In this document: positions 17,799 to 25,023 of the stretch, piece after piece
How the letters are laid out: each line of letters opens with the position of its first letter
How positions within the stretch are numbered: the stretch's first letter is position 1
Source: Lihuaxuella thermophila
GTDB taxonomy: Bacteria > Bacillota > Bacilli > Thermoactinomycetales > Thermoactinomycetaceae
NCBI RefSeq assembly: GCF_900110165.1
Contig: NZ_FOCQ01000023.1
Location: forward strand, 1-34,660
Length of the DNA: 34,660 nt
Reading direction: 5' to 3'
The notes under the pieces: model-generated
The model's input: the letters and a program-made list of their open reading frames with translations, nothing else
What the model was told of the DNA's origin: nothing
Database searches by the model: none
Translations under genes and position numbers: made by a program

Positions 17799-18253
17799 AG
17801 GGAACACCTCATTTTTTATCAGTCTGAACCCCCGGTTACTTGAACCGGTCGCAAAAACAGGACATCCCTGCTGAAACCGGATGATTTCCCGCAACCGGGA
17901 CAATCATGCCCCAAGACGGGGAAGCTCAACAGTCCGCCAATCATGATATATTATTTTTTTGGCCTGAATATGAACGAACGGGGCACCGGTAATTCGACGT
18001 TGTCCGAAAGCAAGTGACCCGCTCTGAAGGCATTTTGAATTCGGAAACAAAATTCGTGAGGAAAGCATTTTGCCAAGGGTGAAGGAGGAGCTTATGCTTC
18101 AATCACCGGACTTTTTTCATATAATAGACCGGCAGAGTACATAGAAAGCTTCGCTCGGTCAGGAATAAGGGATACGACGGAATCATAGCGATGTAGCCAA
18201 CAGGCTCCTAAGTGGATCAAATTGGCGGAAAATCAAAACGGCTGATGACATCG
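17799..18253. other. Gene-free stretch beside the glycosyltransferase relic
   Basis: About 450 bp without a convincing gene. A good binding site (GGAGGAG, ~18083) precedes a 16-codon frame, MLQSPDFFHIIDRQST, which then stops. In another frame RSVRNKGYDGIIAM looks protein-like. These may be pieces of one decayed plus-strand gene, but they are too short to name. Confidence 0.35.
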
Positions 18254-18295
18254 AAAAAAAATCGCCTTCCCAAGCCACTGCTTGAGAAGGCGATT
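18254..18295 (-). terminator. Intrinsic terminator after the second small ORF
   Basis: AAATCGCCTTC (18259-18269) pairs with GAAGGCGATTT (18285-18295). On the minus strand the stem runs into eight T residues, so it closes the minus-strand transcript carrying the ORF at 18358-18471. Confidence 0.85.
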
Positions 18296-18357
18296 TACCT
18301 TCTTCTGAACGAGTGGAAAAAACTTAATCCATGTGTGAGACGAGTTGTTCCCGTGAA

Positions 18358-18471
18358 TCAAATCGCTTCTTTCTTGTGGAAAAAGTGTTTTAACGCCTCA
18401 TACACCTGGCTTTTTTCCCGGATCACGTAATGCATGAATCTGGGATCATGGATATGGCGATAAGCCGTCAT
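18358..18471 (-). CDS. Small unrecognised ORF, copy 2 of a repeated family
   Basis: A 37-codon frame from the ATG at 18471. Its end (HDPRFMHYVIREKSQVYEAL through HFFHKKEAI) closely matches the frame at 14300-14434. The reading frame is open for another ~20 codons upstream without a clear start codon (RKTGVYHGQLYQYNRHS), so the true start may be further up. A strong terminator lies downstream, which favours a real transcript. Function unknown. Confidence 0.45.
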   Translation of the reverse strand: MTAYRHIHDPRFMHYVIREKSQVYEALKHFFHKKEAI

Positions 18472-18788
18472 TAATGTGGAGTGCCGGTTATACTGATATA
18501 ATTGTCCATGATATACACCTGTTTTTCTATTCAGGGGTTATCATGGATATTTTTTGTTTTATGAAAAGGTCAACCTCCTCCCTTGCGAAGGGGAGCTGGG
18601 AAAGAAAGCAATAGGGGACACACGGGGAGCACACGAAGTATGCATCATAAAAGGCACAACCCTAAAAAGTAAAAAGTCAATGTTTATAAGCCTTTAGCCT
18701 GTCCCCTACCCTATCGTGCATGTCAAATAAATATCTTTTCCCCAGAGAAAATGGGGTGACGAAACTCACCGGAAGGGGAGCGGAAACC
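18472..18788. other. Intergenic stretch at the edge of the accessory region
   Basis: No gene. It contains the inverted-repeat element described separately, and near 18733-18773 short foldable runs (CCCC...GGGG, GGTGA...TCACC) just upstream of the ribbon-helix-helix gene. These could be autoregulatory sites. It marks the change from chromosomal genes to accessory genes. Confidence 0.4.
18612..18708. repeat. Small inverted-repeat element (MITE- or REP-like)
   Basis: TAGGGGACA (18612-18620) and TGTCCCCTA (18700-18708) are perfect inverted repeats about 80 bp apart, with no coding capacity between them. Short elements with AGGGGACA ends are often spread by REP-type transposases. Mobility is inference from structure only. 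Confidence 0.4.
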
Positions 18789-18962
18789 ATGAGCATTTTT
18801 TTTGAGGAAGACAACCGCCTAAAGCGTGTTCATATCAAATTTGATAAAGACCTGCTGGCATTGATTGACCAGTACAAAGAGAAAAAGCGATACACCAACA
18901 GATCGGAAGCGATCCGGCAATTAATCCGCGAAACCTTGCAACGAGAGAAATTCATCAAGTGA
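18789..18962 (+). CDS. Ribbon-helix-helix (CopG-like) DNA-binding protein
   Basis: A 57-residue protein: RVHIKFDKDLLALIDQYKEKKRYTNRSEAIRQLIRETLQ has the beta strand followed by two helices of the MetJ/Arc/CopG fold, with RSEAIRQLI as the typical second helix. The ATG at 18789 has GGGGAGCGG upstream; an earlier in-frame ATG at 18720 lacks one. It is the first gene of a three-gene plus-strand operon and may repress it. No toxin partner is obvious next to it. Confidence 0.75.
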   Translation: MSIFFEEDNRLKRVHIKFDKDLLALIDQYKEKKRYTNRSEAIRQLIRETLQREKFIK

Positions 18963-18971
18963 GGTGTCATC

Positions 18972-19496
18972 ATGTTCTGGCGGCACAAGTATCACAGGAA
19001 ATATCGTTTCATGGTCCGTTCTAAGATCCGTCTATATTACTGCTATGTGCGCTTGTACTTCGACGAGGACGGAGAGGAAATGTATGAGCTTGACGTTTTC
19101 GACAGCGAACCGGGATTCAAAAAAGATGGATACAACAAATACCTGGGAGAATCTCCGCCGATCGAGAGCTGGTCAGATGAACCCTTCGACGATTACCGGG
19201 CGCCGATCGAGCTGGCAAGGGACATTATCCGCCGGCATGAACTGAAGGACCACCTGGAAAACTCCATCCGATACCATAACGGCATCTATCCGCTGGAGTC
19301 AGAGGAGCGCAAGAAGGAAGAGGTGCTCATCTATGACCATGAAACCCAGTCAGCCAAACAAACGAAAGACTTCTATTTGTCGGACATTTCCAAACTAGAC
19401 GAGTTACAACCGTATGAGCGAGCCGAACTGTTCAAGCAGTTTCCTGAGTTAAAGTTTGCATATAAACAACATATACGCGGGGTGAAGGGTGCATGA
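18972..19496 (+). CDS. Hypothetical protein, 174 residues
   Basis: GAGGTG lies 7 nt upstream of the ATG. The product is hydrophilic and charged, with a basic aromatic start (FWRHKYHRKYRFMVRSKIRL) and acidic middle (YFDEDGEEMYELDVFDSEPG). It has no membrane segment and no recognised motif. It overlaps the next gene by 4 bp (ATGA), so translation is probably coupled, and its product probably works with that membrane protein. Confidence 0.65.
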   Translation: MFWRHKYHRKYRFMVRSKIRLYYCYVRLYFDEDGEEMYELDVFDSEPGFKKDGYNKYLGESPPIESWSDEPFDDYRAPIELARDIIRRHELKDHLENSIRYHNGIYPLESEERKKEEVLIYDHETQSAKQTKDFYLSDISKLDELQPYERAELFKQFPELKFAYKQHIRGVKGA

Positions 19497-20374
19497 AAAG
19501 AAAACCTTTAGATTGGATTGTTTTATCGGTAGTGATCGTTATCGCGGGCGTTGTCGTGATGCTGAGCTTCCACAATACGGCCACTTTAGCGCGAGGATTG
19601 AATTTAAATCCATATCTGACAGCTGGCCTGGTGGAAATCCTGTTTACCTCTCTGCTCTTTATTCGTGGGAGACAGAGGGCCACTCAGCGGAATGTGCCAA
19701 GGTTTTTAACGGCCGGGTATTTTACCAGCCTAGCATTCGTCACTGGCGTGAACATGTATGGCTTGTATCAAGCTCATGCGATTGTAGGGCCGATTGTCGG
19801 GCTGGCGATTAGCAGCGCTATGTGGTTAATGGAAAGCAGTTTGGTTTGGCTCTGGACAGAAGCGCATAAACCGCACAAGAAGAGCTTACGGGAGATCCGG
19901 AGGGAAGCCCGGCGGGAGATTAAAGAGGAGAAGCTGATCCAATGGATCGAATGGGAGAGATGGGAGGCCAGAAAGCCAGACTTGGATCTGATCAGAGCGG
20001 CACGGGAGGCGGAGGAGGAGCGAAAACGGGTTGTGGGAGACGGTCTCCCAGAGTATTTCACTCGGGAGCCTGTTAAGGAGATTGCTGCGGAGCCTGTAAC
20101 GACTGTTCAAGAGCCGGAACCGGAGACGGAGCCGAAACATACAGCGGAAGTTGTTCCCATGCGTCAAATTGGCTTCCGCATGGAACCATCGCCAAAGACT
20201 GCACCACGCTTCCAACCAAACTTGGAAGCCAGGGCCAAAGCGATCCAGAAGGCTGAAGAGCTCATGGAGGAGTTGGGACGAATCCCGCGCAAACGGGAGC
20301 TGATGGAGCAGGGTTTAACTGAGCATTATGCCAAGGTTGCGATAGGAGAATTAAAATCGCGGGAGACACAGTAG
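19493..20374 (+). CDS. Four-TM membrane protein with charged helical tail
   Basis: Unknown function. The first ~125 residues contain about four hydrophobic helices (WIVLSVVIVIAGVVVMLSF; YLTAGLVEILFTSLLFI; FTSLAFVTGVNMYGLY; IVGPIVGLAISSAMWLM). A long basic/acidic helical region follows (~130-200: REIRREARREIKEEKL), then a Pro/Glu linker. The last ~50 residues (AEELMEELGRIPRKRELMEQ; HYAKVAIGELKS) look like a small helical, winged-helix-type domain. The layout recalls membrane proteins of actinobacterial mobile elements, but I cannot assign a family. It is coupled to the preceding gene and ends the operon. Confidence 0.65.
   Translation: MKRKPLDWIVLSVVIVIAGVVVMLSFHNTATLARGLNLNPYLTAGLVEILFTSLLFIRGRQRATQRNVPRFLTAGYFTSLAFVTGVNMYGLYQAHAIVGPIVGLAISSAMWLMESSLVWLWTEAHKPHKKSLREIRREARREIKEEKLIQWIEWERWEARKPDLDLIRAAREAEEERKRVVGDGLPEYFTREPVKEIAAEPVTTVQEPEPETEPKHTAEVVPMRQIGFRMEPSPKTAPRFQPNLEARAKAIQKAEELMEELGRIPRKRELMEQGLTEHYAKVAIGELKSRETQ
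20034..20050. repeat. GGGAGAC palindrome inside the membrane-protein gene
   Basis: TGGGAGACGGTCTCCCA is a perfect 17-bp palindrome within the coding region. The half-site recurs just after the gene, at 20361-20367, 20391-20397 and 20400-20406. Confidence 0.5.
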
Positions 20375-20390
20375 GATGAGGAGTTCTCCC

Positions 20391-20423
20391 GTCTCCCACG
20401 TCTCCCGAATGAAGAGTGGGAGA
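20391..20423 (+). other. Hairpin with repeated GTCTCCC half-sites after the membrane-protein gene
   Basis: Two GTCTCCC copies (20391, 20400) lie next to each other. TCTCCCAC (20392-20399) can pair with GTGGGAGA (20416-20423). There is no T-run, so it is not a standard terminator. It may be an operator cluster or RNA structure. Confidence 0.4.
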
Positions 20424-20501
20424 GTTAACTTAAGTGATCAAAAAATACCCAATCATACGAATTAAAAAATAGTTAGAAAATCTGTAGGGGAGGAAAATCA
20501 A

Positions 20502-20921
20502 ATGAGTCGTATTATTTTCTTCGCGATCACGTTACTTTCATTGATTCTTGGTGGATGTTCTGACCAAAATCAATCATTGACTGTGGATGATGTCCTTCAG
20601 AAATTTAAAGCTGCTGGATTAGAAGCAGAAAATCCACGGGAGATGACCAAAGATGACTACGGATTGGCTCCAATGAAGGCGAAGGAAGCAAAACGTTTCT
20701 TCATTCCTTCGTTAGGGGAAAACGCGGGAGGCCGTATTTTCAGCTTTGACAATGCAGCAGATTTAAAACAAACAAAGGAATTCTATGATAGGATGGGGAA
20801 AGAAAGTGCTATGCTCTTCTCATGGACTATAGAAAAAGATAACATTTTAGTTCAGATAAATGGCGATCTACCAGAAGAGAAGTTCAAACAATATAAAAAG
20901 GCATTAGAAAATGCGAAGTAA
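20502..20921 (+). CDS. Small lipoprotein
   Basis: The signal peptide MSRIIFFAITLLSLILGGC ends in a lipobox (LGGC), so the mature protein should be lipid-anchored on the outer face of the membrane from Cys19. The rest (~120 residues) starts VDDVLQKFKAAGLEAENPREM and contains a stretch like GRIFSFDNAADLKQTKEFYD. Similar short stress- or phage-associated lipoproteins exist in Bacillales, but I cannot name one. GGGGAGG lies upstream of the ATG. It is monocistronic, with a hairpin after the stop, and could be a lysogenic-conversion gene given its place beside the prophage. Confidence 0.75.
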   Translation: MSRIIFFAITLLSLILGGCSDQNQSLTVDDVLQKFKAAGLEAENPREMTKDDYGLAPMKAKEAKRFFIPSLGENAGGRIFSFDNAADLKQTKEFYDRMGKESAMLFSWTIEKDNILVQINGDLPEEKFKQYKKALENAK

Positions 20922-20926
20922 TGAAC

Positions 20927-20950
20927 ACCCCCAACACCGATGTTGGGGGT
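20927..20950 (+). terminator. Hairpin after the lipoprotein gene
   Basis: ACCCCCAACA (20927-20936) and TGTTGGGGGT (20941-20950) form a perfect 10-bp stem with a 4-nt loop. The tail (TATCTATTTA) is poor in T, so termination strength is uncertain. Confidence 0.65.
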
Positions 20951-21058
20951 TATCTATTTACAAGTTATGGTCTTTGGTCATGGTCTTGTTCGACATCGGG
21001 TGATGCGCTCCCTCTCCCTTCTATCGAAAAAATACTCAAAAAAATTTTTCAAAACCCC

Positions 21059-21111
21059 TTTACATGCGCTTGCGCACATGATATTATAATCTCAAGAAAT
21101 GCGCAAGCGCA
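21059..21111 (+). promoter_or_regulatory. Promoter with twin TGCGC-N2-GCGCA operators
   Basis: TTTACA (21059-21064), a 17-nt spacer and TATTAT (21082-21087) form a promoter. TGCGCTTGCGCA (21065-21076) fills most of the spacer. The same site in opposite orientation, TGCGCAAGCGCA (21100-21111), lies at about the start of transcription. The centres are 35 bp apart, allowing cooperative binding by a repressor. The regulator is not identified; the HTH protein at 21456 is one candidate. Confidence 0.75.
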
Positions 21112-21133
21112 TATTAAAAAGGAGGCGTTCAAA

Positions 21134-21439
21134 GTGAAAGCGCAAATCATGAAAAGAGCACATCAGCTGGCAAAACAAATGATCGGAGACTACGCAGCAC
21201 GGTTGGCGCTCGCTTTGCGCCTCGCATGGAAGGAGGCTAAAGAGATGGAAGACCAGATCGTGACAATCACAGTAAACAGGGACTTCGCGAGAAAAAACGG
21301 TCTCATTGCCCGGAATCAATTCACGGGTAAAGTCGTTCGCGAAACTGAAAAAGCGATCCTGATCTATGGGAACCCTGGTCCTAAGTTCCGGGGGGTTCTC
21401 GCTGCCGAGAAGTGGATTCCCAAAAGTGTTATCGAGTAG
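21134..21439 (+). CDS. Hypothetical protein, 101 residues, first gene of the operator-controlled operon
   Basis: The GTG at 21134 has GGAGG 8 nt upstream. A longer in-frame reading from 20921 crosses the promoter and is not used. The N-terminal part is a basic amphipathic helix (KAQIMKRAHQLAKQMIGDYAARLALALRLA). The second part reads VTITVNRDFARKNGLIARNQ and ends GVLAAEKWIPKSVIE, suggesting a small beta fold. No known motif. It is probably a phage- or plasmid-type accessory protein. Confidence 0.65.
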   Translation: MKAQIMKRAHQLAKQMIGDYAARLALALRLAWKEAKEMEDQIVTITVNRDFARKNGLIARNQFTGKVVRETEKAILIYGNPGPKFRGVLAAEKWIPKSVIE

Positions 21440-21455
21440 CAGAAGAGGTGGTCTG

Positions 21456-21866
21456 ATGAAAAGAGAAAAAATAATCAATCCACTTGATCTCATCATGGGA
21501 GTAGATGAAGCCGGGGAGATGTGGGGTCTCTCCCCCGGCTACATCAAAAACCTATGCGCGGAAGGCAAGATTCGCGCGAAGAAGATCGGTGGGGAACACC
21601 GAGGCGTATGGGTCATCGATAAGACCCAACCGAACCCAAAGGAGGAGATGGTAGAAGTGGAAATGATCCTGGTTGGATGGCCGGGTGCTGATGAATGGTT
21701 TCTTGAGAAGCCTGGTTACGAGATTGATGAAGGTATGGAACTGATCGAGGGTGCTTTCACTGGGAAAGGTTTAACCGGCTGGTTCCAATGTTCCGACTCG
21801 GGAGGATGGATCCGAGTGGTTGACGGGCGCACCTCCGGCCAATGGGTGGAGGAGCCGGTAGAATAG
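21456..21866 (+). CDS. Helix-turn-helix (excisionase/MerR-type) protein
   Basis: Residues ~14-55 (GVDEAGEMWGLSPGYIKNLC, then EGKIRAKKIGGEHRGVWVID) form a winged helix-turn-helix like that of excisionases and small phage regulators: helix, LSPGYIKNLC recognition helix, then a wing ending in V-W-V-I. The remainder (~80 residues) is an acidic domain with many W and G (GWPGADEWFLEKPG), of unknown role. AGAGGTGG precedes the ATG. It may regulate its own operon. Confidence 0.7.
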   Translation: MKREKIINPLDLIMGVDEAGEMWGLSPGYIKNLCAEGKIRAKKIGGEHRGVWVIDKTQPNPKEEMVEVEMILVGWPGADEWFLEKPGYEIDEGMELIEGAFTGKGLTGWFQCSDSGGWIRVVDGRTSGQWVEEPVE

Positions 21867-21893
21867 TACAATAAAATAAAAGGAGAGAGAACT

Positions 21894-22451
21894 ATGAAAG
21901 TTATTAAATTTTCTTCTCGTCGATATGGAAAAGGAAGTAACCCTTCTGGCGGTGTATATGTCGAAGTCTTTGTCGAAAATGACCAAGAAGCAGAAATTCT
22001 TGGTTGTAAGAGACTTGATATAGTACGCGTTTATGAACGATTAGTGTCGTATGGCGGTGGAATCCCTTTGGATGGTGGTGCAAATCCTCAGTGGAAGGCT
22101 CTTGAGGAATATGTCTCCAAGGCTTTTGATGTCCCTCTGTTGAAATGGGCAGAGGAAAATAGCCTAGGATTATCCACTTGGTACGCCCATATGTATAGAA
22201 AGTATTTGTTGAAGTTAGAAACAGGGGAGTTTTCCCCAGAAAAAGACGTATATCTATTGAGATACAAGTGGGCAGATTTCCCTGTCGATAATGTAGTACT
22301 TTTCCAACCGAAGGATAAGGTAAGGATGAAGGAAGAAGCTGAGGGACTGATCGCCACCTTCTTCTACTCGTCAAATCCGAATGCCAAAACTCCAGAGTTT
22401 GAGATAAAAAGTATTGAACCATTCCAAGGGCTCCAAGGGCTGAACCTATGA
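21894..22451 (+). CDS. Hypothetical protein, 185 residues
   Basis: A good site (AAAGGAGAGAG) precedes the ATG. No recognised motif. Visible parts are a basic start (KVIKFSSRRYGKGSNPSGG), a region with many aromatic residues (WAEENSLGLSTWYAHMYRKY) and an acidic C-terminal half. It overlaps the next gene by 4 bp. Its base composition is more AT-rich than the genes upstream, consistent with accessory origin. Confidence 0.6.
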   Translation: MKVIKFSSRRYGKGSNPSGGVYVEVFVENDQEAEILGCKRLDIVRVYERLVSYGGGIPLDGGANPQWKALEEYVSKAFDVPLLKWAEENSLGLSTWYAHMYRKYLLKLETGEFSPEKDVYLLRYKWADFPVDNVVLFQPKDKVRMKEEAEGLIATFFYSSNPNAKTPEFEIKSIEPFQGLQGLNL

Positions 22452-22636
22452 TATGCCCCCAATGTAACGGCACGGGCGGCGGTCAAATCTGGAGCGGTGA
22501 ATGGACGTGTAGTTTCTGTAAGGGTAAAGGAAGAGTGAGGAAAGAAAAAGGAGAGCGACTTTTAAGAGCTCTCCAAGAAAGGCGAAAGGCACTCTTGGAA
22601 ATCATCAAAAGAGACCAAGAAAAGGGAGATGTTTGA
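22448..22636 (+). CDS. Small DnaJ-type zinc-finger protein
   Basis: This 62-residue product begins MICPQCNGTGGGQIWSGEWT and continues CSFCKGKGR. The two CxxCxGxG-type half-motifs together can hold one zinc ion, as in the central domain of DnaJ, and a charged helix follows (LLRALQERRKALLEIIKRD). Such proteins are common as small phage and plasmid genes of unknown function. It overlaps both neighbours, so it is part of the operon. Confidence 0.7.
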   Translation: MICPQCNGTGGGQIWSGEWTCSFCKGKGRVRKEKGERLLRALQERRKALLEIIKRDQEKGDV

Positions 22637-22637
22637 C

Positions 22638-23180
22638 ATGAAAAAAATGACAATCACCGGTTACAATGAACTAGATCAAAGATGGGTTATAGAAGAGATA
22701 GAGGTAGAAGAGGTTTACCTCGTCGGAAAAGTAGGAGAAAGTGGATGGGAGATAAAAAAAGAGCCTCCTCAGGACTTGGAGGATGGCTGCATGTGCGTCA
22801 AAGGCATTCTTCAGCAAAAAACCCCGGAGCGCGGTTTTTTCCGAGCGGAAAATGGTGACATCTGGCTCACCATTGAAGATGGAAAAACGTCCACAAAGTG
22901 GGTCCCGTGGACGACAATTAAGGATGCGATAGACATGCCCGAAGTATATGATTTCGTATTCCAGTTTGACGAGGGAAGGGAAATACTTGATATGAATCGG
23001 GTCAAAGGAAAGGTGGTAATTGATGGGAAAGGAGACCGATGGAAAGTAGAAACAGTGGAAACGATAAACAAATATTTTGTGCTCGTCAAATTGATAGATA
23101 TAAAAACCGGGGAAACAAAGTTCGTATCCCGTGACGAAGTTTTACACTATGTCCTCGAAGAAAGTATCAAGAAAAAGTGA
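22638..23180 (+). CDS. Hypothetical protein, 180 residues, last gene of the operon
   Basis: The ATG at 22638 has GGGAG 9 nt upstream; an ATG at 22629 is too close to it. The protein is acidic (ELDQRWVIEEIEVEEVYLVG) and mostly beta-strand in character. Its middle (GDIWLTIEDGKTSTKWVPW) echoes GGWIRVVDGRTSGQWV in the HTH protein at 21456, so the two may share a small domain. Function unknown. A bidirectional terminator separates it from the converging phage genes. Confidence 0.6.
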   Translation: MKKMTITGYNELDQRWVIEEIEVEEVYLVGKVGESGWEIKKEPPQDLEDGCMCVKGILQQKTPERGFFRAENGDIWLTIEDGKTSTKWVPWTTIKDAIDMPEVYDFVFQFDEGREILDMNRVKGKVVIDGKGDRWKVETVETINKYFVLVKLIDIKTGETKFVSRDEVLHYVLEESIKKK

Positions 23181-23198
23181 GCGATGAGAGAATAACTG

Positions 23199-23245
23199 AA
23201 ATGAGGAGCCAGCCGGCAAAGGCTGGCTCTCTCATTTCCTTTTTT
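23199..23245. terminator. Bidirectional terminator between the accessory operon and the prophage
   Basis: AAATGAGGAGCCAGCC (23199-23214) pairs with GGCTGGCTCTCTCATTT (23221-23237), with a small bulge. A T-run follows on the plus strand and shorter T tracts lie on the minus side. It closes two converging transcription units. Confidence 0.85.
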
Positions 23246-23939
23246 CAAGTGTGATCTTATCCACTCTTTGCCCCACAAACTTTTTCACGGCAGCGGCCAA
23301 TTCATCCGGATTTCGGGCACTCACTCTTGCCACACCTTCATCATTAATGACCAAATCATAGAATGGCGGGGGCGGAATATCTACTTTCCGTCTCAATCCA
23401 AAAGCTGCCGCGATCCCCTTCGCATGGGCTACCCCCAACGCCTGGATGAAGCTGGCTTGTTTTAAGTCATCCGCGTTGCCGGCCGTATCAATAAAGCCGT
23501 TTTCTGTTAACAGAGCAGGCATACGAGTATTCTTGACCACATAGAAGCCGGCAGTTTTTTGGCCGCGATCCTTCCATCCCTTCGCATTCGTGATGGCTGC
23601 TACTGCAGCATGGATATGATCTTGAGCAGTTTTGGACTTCGCGGATGCAGCCCGATATACATAAGATTCAAACCCGTCACCGCCGCCAGCGTTGATATGA
23701 ACGCTCAGGAAAAAGTCAGCTCCCCAGGAGTTTGCTACCCGGCAACGTTCGGCCAAGGACAGGTAACGGTCATCTTCCCGGGTAAGCAGAACCTCCACTC
23801 CTTCGTAACTCAAAAGCTCTTTTTTGATTGCCTTACTGATCGCCAAGGTTAAGTCTTTTTCACGCAATCCGTTTCCGACAGCACCTGGGTCATTGCCACC
23901 ATGCAGCTAATGACCCGGATCAATCATGATCCGGAACAT
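23232..23939 (-). pseudogene. N-acetylmuramoyl-L-alanine amidase (Amidase_3) with in-frame TAG
   Basis: Phage endolysin that would cut the peptide from the glycan strand. From the ATG at 23939 (GGAAGTGG upstream) it reads MFRIMIDPGH-stop-LHGGNDPGAVGNGLREKD and then continues uninterrupted to the end. Normal enzymes read DPGHGG(N/S)DPGA, so three codons (TAG CTG CAT) appear inserted exactly after the first zinc-binding histidine. Other expected residues remain: the E of AERCRVANSW, SVHINAG and LLTENGFID. The C-terminal ~40 residues form a separate small domain after a PPPP linker. A downstream restart would lack the first zinc ligand, so the product is probably inactive unless the amber codon is read through. 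Confidence 0.8.
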
Positions 23940-24021
23940 TCAAACCACTTCCTTTCCTGTGAAGCGACCTAATTGGTCACGTTCACGCTTATGGATTTTG
24001 TTGTCATGACAATAGGATTGC
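23940..24021 (-). other. Short stretch between holin remnant and amidase
   Basis: Only the end of a short frame (HDNKIHKRERDQLGRFTGKE) that runs up to the amidase start, plus the amidase ribosome binding site. It is too short to identify. Confidence 0.35.
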
Positions 24022-24180
24022 TTACTCCCCTTTGGGGTTGTAACGGAAAATCCCAAACGCCACCGCAACCGCCGCCGCAGCGTTGACAAGTTCCTCCCAT
24101 TGGGCCCATTTTTCCGGAGCAATATCCACACCGGCCACCGCGAGCGCTATACAGAAGGAGGCCCCAAGGATTGGAGGCCC
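24022..24180 (-). pseudogene. Phage holin remnant (C-terminal part)
   Basis: Frame reading GPPILGASFCIALAVAGVDI, APEKWAQWEELVNAAAAVAV, AFGIFRYNPKGE and then stop. A hydrophobic helix, a polar turn, a second hydrophobic helix and a charged tail fit the end of a small phage holin. Its position directly upstream of the amidase is where a holin belongs. A stop codon lies immediately before the first residue and there is no start codon, so the N-terminus is gone. The broken end carries two copies of GGAGGCCCC (24157-24165, 24173-24181), possibly marks of the deletion that removed the rest. Confidence 0.6.
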
Positions 24181-24209
24181 CTACCACTATCTAAAACAAT
24201 TTCAATTGT

Positions 24210-24930
24210 TCACATTGGCCTAACATGCCGTTTGATATGATCAAGTGAAACACTTAGAGGATGAGGATACTCATATTCAAGAGATACTTTTTTGTTACAT
24301 ATTTGGCATATACCGCCGTCTCTTTCGAATATATCCATTAAAAAAAACGCGTTCAACAAACTTCCCTTTTAAACGTTTTTGTCTGTTCAATGCATTAGCT
24401 CTGTTGGAACATTTAATAGAACAATAAACCCTTCTTTCTGCCATGTAGTTAGTTCTAAACAATGTTCCACAGTGACGACATTTCTTTTCTACATATGGCT
24501 TTGTTCCACAATTCTTTTTGGGTTCTTCAAGTAAATCTTTATATTCTTTACGCTTGTTCGATGTAGTGCTTCCTTTTCTATGGTTATAGGCGCATTCTCT
24601 AGAACAAAATATATTCTTTGTTCTCCCACTTCTTTTATGCTTGAATTCAGATCCGCAATGTTTACAAATATGTGTTTGAAACCTTTGACTAAGAACCTGA
24701 CCAGCCGATTTCTTTCCGCATTCACGAGAACAACATTTTTGGCTTTTGTAACGCGGGGCGAACTCCGCATTACAAACAACACAAACAGCGGTCATATTTT
24801 CAGCGGTCATATTTTTGACTGTTCTAGGCTGTTTGTTTCTGCATTCATCAGAACAATATTTTCGAGCAGGGCCTTTCTTTCTGAGGTATTCAAATTGTTT
24901 ACCACAAGTTGCGCATATGGTAATATTCAA
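24210..24930 (-). pseudogene. Zinc-ribbon HNH endonuclease, frameshifted and truncated
   Basis: TTG start at 24930 with GGAGG upstream. The first ~185 residues hold four repeats of C-x2-C-x(12-18)-C-S-x2-C: CATCGKQF..CSDEC, CVVCNAEF..CSREC, CKHCGSEF..CSREC and CRHCGTLF..CSIKC. These are probably zinc ribbons for DNA binding. The reading frame then goes wrong near 24310-24320; in the next frame the text resumes ICQICNKKVSLEYEYPHPLS and then SLDHIKRHVRPM-stop. This is the start of an HNH nuclease domain (C-x2-C, LDHI), but the rest of it is missing. It is a dead homing-type nuclease, and the lost end coincides with the point where the phage late genes should begin. Confidence 0.7.
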
Positions 24931-25023
24931 CTATCAACGCCTCCATGTCAGGTGTTGGTCACGTTCCTGGGTGTTGCAGCACCGCAGGAACTTTTATTTT
25001 GATTAACTATTCTTTCGTAAACA

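Noticed and set aside
17526-17843. 105-codon plus-strand frame
   Set aside because: It overlaps the glycosyltransferase relic on the other strand, which explains the sequence better, and it lacks a binding site.
18058-18200. Small gene starting at MLQSPDFFHIIDRQST
   Set aside because: Good ribosome binding site, but it stops after 16 codons and has no continuation of one clear family; treated as possible decay.
20921-21133. N-terminal extension of the 101-residue gene
   Set aside because: It would run through the terminator, promoter and operators; the GTG at 21134 with GGAGG is a much better start.
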